Of a stretch of 44,565 nt of DNA, positions 34,801 through 41,413 are shown in pieces. The notes under the pieces are model-generated. The model worked only from the letters and a program-made list of their open reading frames with translations, did not search any database and was not told the DNA's origin. How positions within the stretch are numbered: the stretch's first letter is position 1; each line of letters begins with the position of its first letter. The position numbers were made by a program, and so were the translations under genes. The DNA is from Fibrobacterota bacterium (GTDB lineage Bacteria; Fibrobacterota; Fibrobacteria; UBA11236), in assembly GCA_023249635.1 (NCBI GenBank), contig JAHFCH010000026.1, forward strand, positions 1 through 44,565. The letters run 5' to 3'.

Positions 34801-36229
34801 TCAGTACCGCGGTATTGCTGTTAACCAAACCCGAAGTGTTGCTTACCTGGGAGCGGTATTGGCCTGCCTGGGTTTCCGTGGCATGGATGCTCAAGGAAGC
34901 GGTGTTTGCGCCCGTGAATACGGAATTGTCCGCGAGGGATGTGAACGAGGAAGAACCCGTTGACGCGTATTGCCATTGGTAGGAGAGGCCGGAACCGGTA
35001 GCGGCCACGGCCAGCGTGGCCATATTGCCGGAATTGACGGTGGTATTCTGGGGCTCGGCCGTGATCACGGGAGGCGTGGGCGCGCCGCCTTCCCATTTGA
35101 CCTGCCACAAGCCTCCCGCGCCGTTATAGCGGCAATAGTACAGGTTGCCGTCCACCTTGCCGAACATCAACCCCAAGGGCTGATGGCCCTGGGCGTCGAA
35201 GGTTGTACCGCCGTTCTGGCCGATGGGCGTGTACTTGATCCAATTGCCGTTATGATCGGAATAGAAAACCGTATTCAGGTATTCCGCGGGCCAATTGCCG
35301 GCGATGTTGCGCTTGACCGCCACGCCGGTGATGGCGCCGCCGCCGTAATAGACCATGGGGCATACGTAGGCCGCGTCCCCGCAATTGTAGGCGCCGGAGT
35401 TTCCGCCCGCGCCCCAACCGAACTTCTTGCCGCCATGCTGCGAAGGGATGATGCGATTGACTTCTTCGGTCCCGCCCACGTCGCCGATGTAAAGATCCTC
35501 GCTGGAAGGATCTTTCGTCATGGACCAGGGGTTGCGGAAGCCGGAAGCGAAGATCTCGGGCTTGGGAAGGCCCGCGTTCCCGGAAGGGATACCGTAATGG
35601 CCGTTCACGTTGTCGTTGCTGGCCGAGGTGGCATGCGGATCGATGCGGATGAGTTTTCCGAAGACGTTGGTGTAGTTTTCCGCCTGTTCCTGGTGCTCGC
35701 CTTCGCCTTTGGCGATGTACAAGTAGCCATCGTTACCGAAGACCAGTTGGCCGCCGTTATGGCGTGAAGCCCCGGTGGGCAGGTTGGGCAAACGGTAGAT
35801 GAGGTATTCGCTGCCGGCCACGTATTGCGGCGTGCCGCCCAGCGGGTTGGACAAGGTGAAGCGCATGATGACGTGGTAATCCTGGTCGCCGCCGTCCACG
35901 TACACGAAATAGTGGACGTACATCCAGCCATTGCTGGCGAAGCCGGGATCTTCCGCCAATCCGAACATGCCTTGTTCCGAGCGCGCGTTGCTGGTGGGGA
36001 AATGATGCAGGGTGGAAACGGTACCGTTCTTGTAGGTCTTGAGATCGCCGCCCAATTCGGCGATGAACAATCTGCCGTCCGCTGCCTGATCTATGGAGGT
36101 TCCGCGATCCACGGTGGGCGCGATATTTGTCAGGGAAAAATTGGCGGGAAGCGCCTGGAGCAGGGAGAAGAAAGCCAGCATAGGCAAGGCGAGTAGCGCC
36201 TGCATGCGGCCGCTAAGTTTCGTGCGCAT
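31811..36229 (-). CDS. Secreted PQQ sugar-dehydrogenase-like protein with four fascin-like modules
   Basis: 1472 residues; the ribosome binding site is AAGGAAA. A signal peptide ends near LLQALPA. Residues about 30-395 form a GSDH-type beta-propeller: ASRHNGGQLVFGNDGYLYIA (H157), VFGKLIRIDPHA, ASGFRNPWSM and YIGDVGGTEEVNRI, the motifs of soluble PQQ glucose/aldose dehydrogenases. Next come an Ig-like domain (about 395-475), a cadherin/Ig-like segment (about 480-610), and four fascin-like beta-trefoil modules (about 683-811, 901-1029, 1126-1249 and 1343-1472). The modules share AFKAVNNQY and ANPLKANRGGIGGWE-type motifs and are separated by three bacterial-repeat modules (FDHWTASSGLTLANA). Fascin/ricin-like trefoils commonly bind sugars or actin-like surfaces. 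It probably oxidises a sugar while anchored to polysaccharide. The ThuA-like gene upstream often accompanies this family. Confidence 0.85.
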   Translation of the reverse strand: MRTKLSGRMQALLALPMLAFFSLLQALPANFSLTNIAPTVDRGTSIDQAADGRLFIAELGGDLKTYKNGTVSTLHHFPTSNARSEQGMFGLAEDPGFASNGWMYVHYFVYVDGGDQDYHVIMRFTLSNPLGGTPQYVAGSEYLIYRLPNLPTGASRHNGGQLVFGNDGYLYIAKGEGEHQEQAENYTNVFGKLIRIDPHATSASNDNVNGHYGIPSGNAGLPKPEIFASGFRNPWSMTKDPSSEDLYIGDVGGTEEVNRIIPSQHGGKKFGWGAGGNSGAYNCGDAAYVCPMVYYGGGAITGVAVKRNIAGNWPAEYLNTVFYSDHNGNWIKYTPIGQNGGTTFDAQGHQPLGLMFGKVDGNLYYCRYNGAGGLWQVKWEGGAPTPPVITAEPQNTTVNSGNMATLAVAATGSGLSYQWQYASTGSSSFTSLADNSVFTGANTASLSIHATETQAGQYRSQVSNTSGLVNSNTAVLTVNPPNAPPVISIQSPAQGALFSVPEQISFSATASDPEQGDLPASAFHWALELGHRTSQTAYHTHPVTTFDAVKSGNFASTVEAEPSPQVWLLLILTVNDNAGNSDKDTVLLYPRMVSLDAQSVPPGLKIVVMDQVTTNTAFQAVIGNDGRINGNTPQILNGTRYDFDHWSFTGTQPAGLNGTSVFQTFTVPAGSAGFIANYRATANPLYAFKAVNNQYVSLLADSRLQPNSATVAGNAQLIEVGDNGDGTLSLKTPGNGKFCQAVGAADVTCDLATPDLPAGKWTKVDNGDGTFSFKNQGTNGYLVAEGGGANPLKANRGGIGGWERFSLFLQSQPGPQYAVSLSVGGGNGTTSPAAGTSAQVAQGGSLSVTATAASGYLFDHWTASSGLTLANAASAATQVTNVNSAGTVTAFFIVDNTPPPQGTRYAFKATNNQYVSLLADNRLQPNSATVAGNPQLLEIGTNADASLYIKSVGNGLYCQAVGAADVTCDLASVTTAAGKWSRTDNADATVSLKNLGTNGYLVAEGGGANPLKANRGGIGGWEKFTLTAQSNPPPQGTQYSVTMAIGAGTGTTTPTVGTATQVAQGGSLNVTALAGAGYHFDHWTASAGLTLANAGVASTQATNVSANGTVTAFFTADPTPPPPGPGSLYALKAVNNQYVTVLTDNRLQPNSATVAANGQIFEIGTNPDASLYIKASSSGLFCQAVGANDVTCDLASVTAAAGKWSRTDNADATVSLKNLGTNGYLVAEGGGANPLKANRGGIGGWEKFTLSAQTPPGPQYAISMSIEMGQGTLTPAEGSVTQVPEGANLSLSAVPKPGYLFEHWHVTAGLTLANADQANTQLINVRAAGSVEAHFSVDPNAPLAPRFAFKAVNNQFASLQADGKLIPNSATVAGVNQVFEVGSNGDATFYIRSLGNGNYCQAIAAAADVTCDAAAVSSTAAKWTKVDNADATTSFKNLGTNGHLVSENGGAGPLKANRANISGWEKFALSAQ
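32491..32665. repeat. Near-identical DNA repeat, copy A (fascin-like module 3)
   Basis: About 175 bases encoding the second half of fascin-like module 3 are almost identical to 33163-33333, with only a few base differences over the first ~165. This indicates recent duplication or gene conversion. Confidence 0.8.
33163..33333. repeat. Near-identical DNA repeat, copy B (fascin-like module 2)
   Basis: The counterpart of copy A, within fascin-like module 2 of the same gene. The pair is a site for in-frame homologous recombination that would remove one fascin-plus-repeat unit of about 670 bases. Confidence 0.8.
33821..33990. repeat. Related DNA repeat, copy C (fascin-like module 1)
   Basis: The first ~75 bases match copies A and B almost perfectly; the rest diverges. 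The gradient (A and B closest, C further, the 31840 region most diverged) suggests stepwise expansion of the module array. Confidence 0.7.
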
Positions 36230-36397
36230 ATCGTTTCCTTATCGGGTCATGTTTTTCCTCCCCCACTCCACACCGGAGTCGAAACTAAACGCCATGACGG
36301 TACGCCGATATCGTAATCGGATCGGATGGTGGGTCGGGTTTGACCCCGCCTCCCAAAAAAACCGAAGTAAAACGGATGCGCGCGCGGCGTCGCGCGA

Positions 36398-37393
36398 TCA
36401 GGGAACCGCGGGCAGTATGAAAATTGGCGTCAGAGTCCCGCGCATCCCAACCGACGCAAGCTCATGAACCCGGCCGCCGCGTACATCGAATCGGCGGTAA
36501 CCGGCGAGTTCCGGGAAGAGCGGGGCTGCGTAACCGGTTCCGCCCATCCATGTTCGCGCATCCCGTATCTTCGGATGCAATGCCGGCTTTTCCCCCACTG
36601 CGATTGGCCCATCCAGCTTGAGTACGTAGCGAAGCCCGCCCATGATGTGCTTGATGTACAACGAATCATGGAACAACCAGTTCTCATGGCCCAGGCCCGT
36701 ATACCAGGCCCGGCCGCCTTCGAATTCGTGGTACCAAGCCATGGCCCCGAGATCGGACGAATCCGCCTTGGCTCCCGCCGGCGGTTTGGTTTGCCCATTG
36801 CCCCAGGAAACGAAAGTCAGCAATACGTTGACCTTAGGCAATGCCGAGTTGGCTTTCCATGCGGGCGCGGGATCCTTCAGGAAAAAGTACAGCTCCTCTT
36901 TGGAAAGGTTCCAGGTGGTGCTCGTGAAATGGGCCGTGGAAGCATGCGTACGATCCTCGACCCGGAGCACTCCCGGCTGGGAACCATCGGTATGCTGCCG
37001 ATGCACCGCCCCTACCAGGTTGGTGTACCAGGACCAGCCGATGTCGATATCGATGGCGGCGGCGCAATGGGTGCCCGCCCATCCCCCGCCCTTATGGATG
37101 AAGCCTTCCAGGGCCGCGCGCTCCGGCAAAGTGAACATGCGGTTCTCGCGGCAATTGCAATTCATCATCACCGCCTGGTATTTCCCCAGGTTGGCTTCGG
37201 TGAAGACGGAATAATCCGTGGAGGTATCGTAGTTGAAGCCGGCCTTGGGCGCCAGCGTCTTCAACATCTCCAGCGCGTAGTCGATGCCATCATGATGGTA
37301 GACGCCCGCAGGTTGGCCGGAAAACACCAAGAGTCTGGGAGGATCCGGAAATCCCATCCCGATTGCCGCCAGGATCATGGCCGTGAACTTCAT
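36398..37393 (-). CDS. Secreted ThuA-like (glutamine-amidotransferase-fold) protein
   Basis: 331 residues; the ribosome binding site GAGGGGGG precedes ATG 37393. The N-terminus is a short hydrophobic signal (MKFTAMILAAIGMGF). Residues about 18-245 are the ThuA fold: RLLVFSGQPAGVYHHDGIDY, YQAVMMNCNC, GGGWAGTHCAAAIDI, RVEDRTHAST, AWYHEFEGGRAWYTGLGHEN and HIMGGLRYVLK. ThuA proteins are linked to trehalose or other sugar modification, and often sit next to PQQ sugar-dehydrogenase-like genes, as here (168 bases upstream on the same strand). The reaction is not established. A ~60-residue C-terminal extension (residues ~270-331, ending LTPIFILPAVP) is of unknown role. Confidence 0.85.
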   Translation of the reverse strand: MKFTAMILAAIGMGFPDPPRLLVFSGQPAGVYHHDGIDYALEMLKTLAPKAGFNYDTSTDYSVFTEANLGKYQAVMMNCNCRENRMFTLPERAALEGFIHKGGGWAGTHCAAAIDIDIGWSWYTNLVGAVHRQHTDGSQPGVLRVEDRTHASTAHFTSTTWNLSKEELYFFLKDPAPAWKANSALPKVNVLLTFVSWGNGQTKPPAGAKADSSDLGAMAWYHEFEGGRAWYTGLGHENWLFHDSLYIKHIMGGLRYVLKLDGPIAVGEKPALHPKIRDARTWMGGTGYAAPLFPELAGYRRFDVRGGRVHELASVGMRGTLTPIFILPAVP

Positions 37394-37520
37394 ACGCCCC
37401 CCTCAACCTTACGCCGCCAGTATGCAGCCGTATGGAATGGGAGAATAAGGTCTTTTCAGACCGGGTCCGCGCAGAAACCCCGGATGGATTTGGATTTATC
37501 CTGGATAAGCCGATGGTAGG

Positions 37521-37577
37521 AAAAAATCCCCCTCCATGCTTTCAGCTTGGCTTTCGCTTGATCCGGCATGGAGGGGG
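37521..37577 (-). terminator. Terminator downstream of the tRNA-Lys 3' end
   Basis: Perfect 12-base arms (37528-37539 and 37566-37577, CCCCCTCCATGC and its complement) enclose a 26-base loop, followed on the minus strand by six U residues. It lies directly after the tRNA CCA end and was probably the original terminator of the tRNA gene. Confidence 0.8.
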
Positions 37578-37581
37578 GGAA

Positions 37582-37626
37582 TGGTGGGTACCGATGGGAT
37601 TGAACCATCGACCCGCTGATTAAGAG
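37582..37626 (-). other. attL: 3' half of tRNA-Lys(CUU) at the left end of the integrated element
   Basis: On the minus strand the segment reads from the anticodon loop CTCTTAA (anticodon CUU) through the variable region. It then shows a perfect T-arm (GATGG/CCATC around TTCAATC), the acceptor strand GGTACCC, A and encoded CCA. The 5' half is absent: the bases beyond the loop do not pair with the 3' anticodon stem TCAGC. Only an integrated element that recombined within the tRNA leaves such a fragment on the chromosomal side. The restored full tRNA-Lys should lie at the other end, beyond the window. The integrase stop is only about 14 bases away. Confidence 0.8.
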
Positions 37627-37639
37627 ACAGGCGGGCATG

Positions 37640-38770
37640 CTATGAAACCGCCCTTTCCGCCTCGAAATCCTTGCCCGCGCTCTCTCTTTCCGTGAAAGTT
37701 GCCCTAACGTTGCCACCGGCAACGGCTGCTCCGGGCAGAAAGGTAGCACGTTTCGCGCTCTCCATCGAACTGGATCCCCAATACGTGGAAAGCATGTTCG
37801 TGGCCCAGCCGGCGATCTTCATCACGTCGCGCTCGGACATTCCCGCATTGACCAGGTTCGTAGCGGCGATGTGCCGGGTGTCATGGAACCGGAAATCCGT
37901 GATGCCCGCCGCCCGCTTGCAGGTCGCCCAGGCCTTTTTGAAATCGCCGATGGGCGAATATTGTTCCCCGACCTTCCGGTAGAACAGAGTAGGGCTTTCC
38001 GGGGGCACAGCGCGGAAATATTCGCGGAGCTCAGGCGGGATCGGTTTCCAGCAACCTTCATCGCTTTTCGTGGTGCCATTGGACACGCGGATCAGGTCAT
38101 TGAACAGGTCCAGGTCGTGGTGGCCCATCTTCACGAGCTCCGCCTTCCGGCAGGGCACCCGGAGCGCGTACCAGAACAGGGCGCCCAGATGGGGATTCAG
38201 CCGGTCCACGGCCGCCATCAGGCGCTGCGCTTCCATCGGGTCCAGGCGCCGGTCGCGGGGCGTTTCCTTCGCCTTGGGCCAGATAGCCTTCGTCAGCGGC
38301 GAGGGGGCCGGGATGTCCTTCGTGAGAATTCCGAGGTTCAGGGCCGCGCCGATCATCGCCCGGTACCGGTTCCGTGTGGCGCCGCTCAGCAGCTTGCCGG
38401 TGGTCTTGGACGGAAACCGCATCAGCAACACGGCGTATTGCCGCAGGGCCGCTTCCAGCTTGTCGTGGCCGGCATCGACGGAACCCATGTCCCGGACCAG
38501 GGCCTCGAAGATCGACCGCTGGGAGCGCGGGATCGTGCCGCCGCGGCTGGTCCGGTAGGCTTCCAGCAGGTGCCCGAAGGTACCGGCCTTTGCCCGCTCG
38601 CCCCGCAGTTCGGACTTGATTTCCAGATACCGGTCGTCGGCCTGGTGCTTGGTGCCCGCAAAACGTTCCTGCTTCCGGCGATCGTCCGTCGGAAGCCGCG
38701 GGTCCAGGCTGGGAACCTTTACACGCGCCTTGATAAAGAAAAGATTGGGGCCGATTTTTGAGATGCCCAT
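37640..38770 (-). CDS. int: Tyrosine-recombinase integrase
   Basis: The start is set at ATG 38770, which follows GGAAGG by about 10 bases; the frame is open further up. 376 residues with a core-binding domain (about 60-170) and the catalytic set: R208 (PCRKAEL), K235 (GTTKSDEG), H296-x-x-R299 (FHDTRHIAATNLV), W322 in the HxW-box position (MKIAGWAT), and nucleophile Y330 (STYWGSS). All are present, so it should be active. Location beside the tRNA-Lys fragment identifies its attachment site. It recombines attP with the tRNA gene to insert or, with the excisionase-like neighbour, release the element. Confidence 0.93.
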   Translation of the reverse strand: MGISKIGPNLFFIKARVKVPSLDPRLPTDDRRKQERFAGTKHQADDRYLEIKSELRGERAKAGTFGHLLEAYRTSRGGTIPRSQRSIFEALVRDMGSVDAGHDKLEAALRQYAVLLMRFPSKTTGKLLSGATRNRYRAMIGAALNLGILTKDIPAPSPLTKAIWPKAKETPRDRRLDPMEAQRLMAAVDRLNPHLGALFWYALRVPCRKAELVKMGHHDLDLFNDLIRVSNGTTKSDEGCWKPIPPELREYFRAVPPESPTLFYRKVGEQYSPIGDFKKAWATCKRAAGITDFRFHDTRHIAATNLVNAGMSERDVMKIAGWATNMLSTYWGSSSMESAKRATFLPGAAVAGGNVRATFTERESAGKDFEAERAVS

Positions 38771-38841
38771 AGGAAAGTGACCTTCCGCTATGGGCGCCAT
38801 GGGCTGGCGAGGGAGAAGATATGCAGATTCAGCCAGCACGT

Positions 38842-39135
38842 CTATCCCCTATTCCTGGTTGCCAGCAGCACCTGGCCTTTGTTCATGATCTGCAGTTCGA
38901 TGGCCGCTTTACGGTACCGCCATGCCCCCCCAGACTTGAACTGCCCGGGGAGCCGGCGCGCCTGGGTGTTCACTTCCACCCACTTCATGGACATGCCCAG
39001 GAAGCGGCGCAGGCCGTTCGGCGTGAGGATAGCGCGATCGGGAGAGTCGTAATCGTCCTCCGGACGCAAAACAGGGGGCGGCGCAGCGGGCACCGGCGCG
39101 TCTACTTCATTCGCTTCCTTTTTCGCACTCAACAC
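38842..39135 (-). CDS. Small HTH protein, excisionase-like
   Basis: The start is placed at GTG 39135, 6 bases after AAAGGGG; TTG starts at 39132 or 39153 are alternatives. About 97 residues: a Pro/Ala-rich N-terminus, then a winged-helix/MerR-type DNA-binding motif (AILTPNGLRRFLGMSMKWVE) and a wing with the usual aromatic RY end (GGAWRYRKAAIELQIM). Proteins of this kind next to a tyrosine recombinase direct excision or regulate int. The N-terminal 40 residues match nothing I recognise. Confidence 0.65.
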   Translation of the reverse strand: MLSAKKEANEVDAPVPAAPPPVLRPEDDYDSPDRAILTPNGLRRFLGMSMKWVEVNTQARRLPGQFKSGGAWRYRKAAIELQIMNKGQVLLATRNRG

Positions 39136-39221
39136 AACCCGCCCCTTTCCCAATTAAAGCCCGTTACCCTTGCAATCATTTTCCGGCCGCGCACGCCCCC
39201 GCCGGAAGGGGTGGCGATATT

Positions 39222-39536
39222 TTAACGATCGCCCGCGGTTGGAGCGGAACGACGACGATGCCCGGCCAATCCCTTAGCCTTCACGGGGTGTTCGTCGCCG
39301 CCCGCATGCTCTTCCTTCCCGAACCCGTTCACCGGCCGGTTCAGCCGGAAATCCTCGAGGCGCGCAAACTGCAGTTTCCCGTAGGCCTGCCTCAAGTCGC
39401 AGTGCTCGTCCACCAGAATGCAGTAGTTATCCGTCAGCCGCACCACGTCCGCGTGCTTGGCCTTCAGCTGGGCCTTGAGCGACACGATCTCTTTGCCCCG
39501 CAGGGCCGCCAATATCTTCGCCAGAAACTTCTTCAT
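39222..39536 (-). CDS. Phage protein with coiled coil, unknown function
   Basis: 104 residues; the ribosome binding site AGAAGGGG precedes ATG 39536. Residues 1-60 are a basic, heptad-like helix (AKILAALRGKEIVSLKAQLK, DLRQAYGKLQFARLED); the tail is Gly/His/Arg-rich. It overlaps the stop of the preceding gene (39533) by 4 bases, so it is in the leftward early operon. No family is recognised. Confidence 0.6.
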   Translation of the reverse strand: MKKFLAKILAALRGKEIVSLKAQLKAKHADVVRLTDNYCILVDEHCDLRQAYGKLQFARLEDFRLNRPVNGFGKEEHAGGDEHPVKAKGLAGHRRRSAPTAGDR

Positions 39537-39757
39537 ACCGTACCCCTTCTCTTTTCGATGTGAATCCGCCGAGCCCGGTTCGCGTCCGCCACCTTGCGGC
39601 GGGTTTTCTCCATGTCGAAATCCGTCAGCGCCGACGACTTGAAAAGCTTCAAGGCCGCGCGGCGCGCGTTATGGTTGGCCCGCGCCTCCATGACAATGCC
39701 CACGAACACGACGGCGCAGACCGCCAAGAACAGGAAAAGGACGATTTTACTTTCCAC
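39533..39757 (-). CDS. Small membrane protein of the element
   Basis: GTG start, 74 residues, preceded by AGAGGTGA. Residues 4-23 form one transmembrane helix (KIVLFLFLAVCAVVFVGIVM). The rest is a basic cytosolic tail (NHNARRAALKLF, RRKVADANRARRIHIEKRRG). It overlaps its neighbours on both sides, by 4 bases downstream and 11 upstream. Possibly a host-interaction or exclusion protein; this is only suggested by location. Confidence 0.55.
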   Translation of the reverse strand: MESKIVLFLFLAVCAVVFVGIVMEARANHNARRAALKLFKSSALTDFDMEKTRRKVADANRARRIHIEKRRGTV

Positions 39758-40088
39758 GGTTCACCTCTTCTTTCTCATCGCCTTCGGGCTGGTCCCAGGT
39801 ACCCGCGGCGTTCAGGGCGTTGGTCAGCAGGTCCAAGAGGCGCGGGCCTAGGATGGTTTCGGTGCGGATGTCCCCGGCGGCATTGAGGACTTGCAGACCC
39901 GCGGCGCGCAGTTCGATAGCGGCCCCGATGACGGGATATTGTTCCAGGAACTGCTCGACCAGGATCAGCGCGTTATCGCCACTGACTTCCACACTTTGAC
40001 CGCCCCACTTGCAGAGCAGAATTACCAAGGCCGCCGCGATAGGGTTTTCCTTGGTCTTTTCCGTGGGGGGCTTCGTTTTGTGATCCAT
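39747..40088 (-). CDS. Phage early protein of unknown function
   Basis: 113 residues; ATG 40088 follows AGGAAAAAGGGAA. A helix-rich core (NPIAAALVILLCKWGGQSVE, LILVEQFLEQYPVIGAAIEL) lies between charged ends. It overlaps the next gene by 11 bases and is the second gene of the leftward operon. No family is recognised. Confidence 0.6.
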   Translation of the reverse strand: MDHKTKPPTEKTKENPIAAALVILLCKWGGQSVEVSGDNALILVEQFLEQYPVIGAAIELRAAGLQVLNAAGDIRTETILGPRLLDLLTNALNAAGTWDQPEGDEKEEVNRGK

Positions 40089-40194
40089 TTCCCTTTTTCC
40101 TCTACTTCTTACTTGGTCTTGGGCTTCTTGCGAACCGGGAAGAATTGTGATCCCGGTTACGGCTTATTTTAATTGCGTCTGTTGCTATCCGTTA

Positions 40195-40398
40195 TTAGGT
40201 TATGGCCTGTGAAGCTTCAGCAGCAGCCGCGTCTATCTCCCGTACCCACGCGGATACCGCCATTTCCAAGGCCTCGGAATGGTTGGGCTTTATTTTGTTC
40301 TTTGATTGGTAAAACAACTCGGCGCGCCGAAGGTTCCGAACCGCCCTTTTCTGCAGGCGCATCGTGGTCAGGGGCAGCTTTTGGGGCTTATGGTTCAT
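40195..40398 (-). CDS. Small early protein, first gene of the leftward operon
   Basis: 67 residues; AAAGGTAG precedes ATG 40398. A basic N-terminal half (TMRLQKRAVRNLRRAELFYQ) is followed by a short acidic helix (EALEMAVSAWVREIDAAAAE). The position opposite the repressor, across two operators, is the usual place of a Cro-like or antirepressor gene, but no HTH motif is evident, so function is open. Confidence 0.5.
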   Translation of the reverse strand: MNHKPQKLPLTTMRLQKRAVRNLRRAELFYQSKNKIKPNHSEALEMAVSAWVREIDAAAAEASQAIT

Positions 40399-40443
40399 AA
40401 AGGCTACCTTTACTCAAGTATTAGTCAGATTGCCATCACAAGT

Positions 40444-40460
40444 TATCACGGTTCGTGATA
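40444..40460. promoter_or_regulatory. Repressor operator O1
   Basis: TATCAC-GGTTC-GTGATA is a 17-bp palindrome in the divergent region. It shares the TATCAC-N5-GTGATA layout with O2, and the two centres are 32 bases apart, about three helical turns. Confidence 0.75.
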
Positions 40461-40475
40461 CTCTGCAAGTCCAAA

Positions 40476-40492
40476 TATCACTTTTAGTGATA
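40476..40492. promoter_or_regulatory. Repressor operator O2
   Basis: TATCAC-TTTTA-GTGATA, extended to perfect 9-base arms (AATATCACT...AGTGATATT, 40474-40494). It lies 20 bases before the repressor start, so it probably autoregulates it while O1 controls the leftward genes. Confidence 0.75.
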
Positions 40493-40512
40493 TTTTCTAT
40501 GGGAACTCTAAT

Positions 40513-40917
40513 TTGCCTAAAAAATCTGTAGATTTAGACCTGATAAAACGCTTTTCGGCCGTTTTTAAGGATTCCGGATTGTCTCAGGCTGCTTTCGGAA
40601 AGCGGATAGGCCAAGAACAACACGCAATTTCCCAGGTCCTCAGTGGAACGCGGGAACCTTCGAAGGGGATGCTTCGCAGGGTTATCGAGGAATTCGACGT
40701 TTACCCGGAATGGATGCTTTCGAGCATTGGCTCCATGCGGAAGCCAGAGGAAAAGCCTACCGGATACGTTTCGCGGGAAGAATTGGCAGAGGTGCGCGGC
40801 GGCCTGCAGGCTGAGCTTCGAATACTGCGCGAGTCGATGGAGAAGATCGCCGAAGCCCTTCGCGCCCATTCCCTTCAAGGGCCGGGAGAATCGCACCTTC
40901 CCGGGCGCTCTCGATAA
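40513..40917 (+). CDS. Cro/C1-type (XRE) repressor
   Basis: A TTG start is inferred because no in-frame ATG precedes the domain; GGGA lies 9 bases upstream. 134 residues: HTH at about 15-62 (FKDSGLSQAAFGKRIGQEQH, ISQVLSGTREPSKGMLRRVI), then a predicted C-terminal coiled coil (EVRGGLQAELRILRESMEKI) for dimerisation. No S24-type peptidase domain is present, so induction by RecA cleavage is unlikely. It faces the leftward early genes, with two palindromic operators between, and is probably the lysogeny repressor. Confidence 0.82.
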   Translation: MPKKSVDLDLIKRFSAVFKDSGLSQAAFGKRIGQEQHAISQVLSGTREPSKGMLRRVIEEFDVYPEWMLSSIGSMRKPEEKPTGYVSREELAEVRGGLQAELRILRESMEKIAEALRAHSLQGPGESHLPGRSR

Positions 40918-41114
40918 TTTTCAATAGGGCAATGCCGCGGCGCGTCCTGTCCATCAATCCATCCTTTTTTATCACTGAGCGGATCCGGAATATACCGAAT
41001 TAATCCGGCTCGGAATTGGCTTTTCCTTGGCCTGTGAGAGCACGCACTTCCGTTCGGCTTTCCGGTTTACAAGGTTCATAGGGTAATGGGGATTCTCACA
41101 TATCGTGACGCGCA

Positions 41115-41142
41115 TTGCTAGCTAATATTTATCTGCTATAAA
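41115..41142 (+). promoter_or_regulatory. Possible promoter for the RHH/lipoprotein pair
   Basis: TTGCTA, a 16-base spacer and TATAAA lie about 30 bases before the RHH start. The 255-base region 40918-41172 around it is AT-rich and otherwise contains no gene I can support. Confidence 0.5.
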
Positions 41143-41172
41143 GCGGACATTGGGCGCCGAATAATCCATTAT

Positions 41173-41388
41173 TTGGCCGTGGAGCCACAAAAGACCCAAT
41201 TAAACGTCCGGATCCCATCCGACTTGCATCTACAAATGAAAGCAACTGCAAAACGGAAAGGGTTAAGCCTTGATGTATATTCCGAGCGCATTATTCGGGC
41301 AGCAGTTTCATCCGAAGGTGTGACCGCGCCAGGATTCTTAGAGGCCTGGGAGAAACTGCTTCAGAAATATCTACCTAAGAAGGCGTGA
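41173..41388 (+). CDS. Ribbon-helix-helix (Arc/HicB-like) DNA-binding protein
   Basis: A TTG start at 41173 or GTG at 41179; no clear ribosome binding site. 71 residues with the RHH signature: strand TQLNVRIPSDLHLQMKATAK, then helix-turn-helix GLSLDVYSERIIRAAVS. These proteins are small dimeric repressors or antitoxins. No toxin-like partner is adjacent; the next gene is a lipoprotein 25 bases downstream, so regulation of that gene is a reasonable guess. Confidence 0.7.
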   Translation: MAVEPQKTQLNVRIPSDLHLQMKATAKRKGLSLDVYSERIIRAAVSSEGVTAPGFLEAWEKLLQKYLPKKA

Positions 41389-41413
41389 TCTCTAATTCGA
41401 GGGGGATAAAAAG

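Noticed and set aside
36355-36396. Possible terminator after ThuA: CGCGCG stem plus U7 on the minus strand
   Set aside because: The U-tract is about 20 bases from the stem and the second candidate stem is only 3 bp, so it is not a convincing intrinsic terminator.
37582-37626. A complete functional tRNA-Lys gene
   Set aside because: The 5' half (acceptor 5' strand, D-arm and 5' anticodon stem) is absent; adjacent bases do not pair with the 3' anticodon stem.
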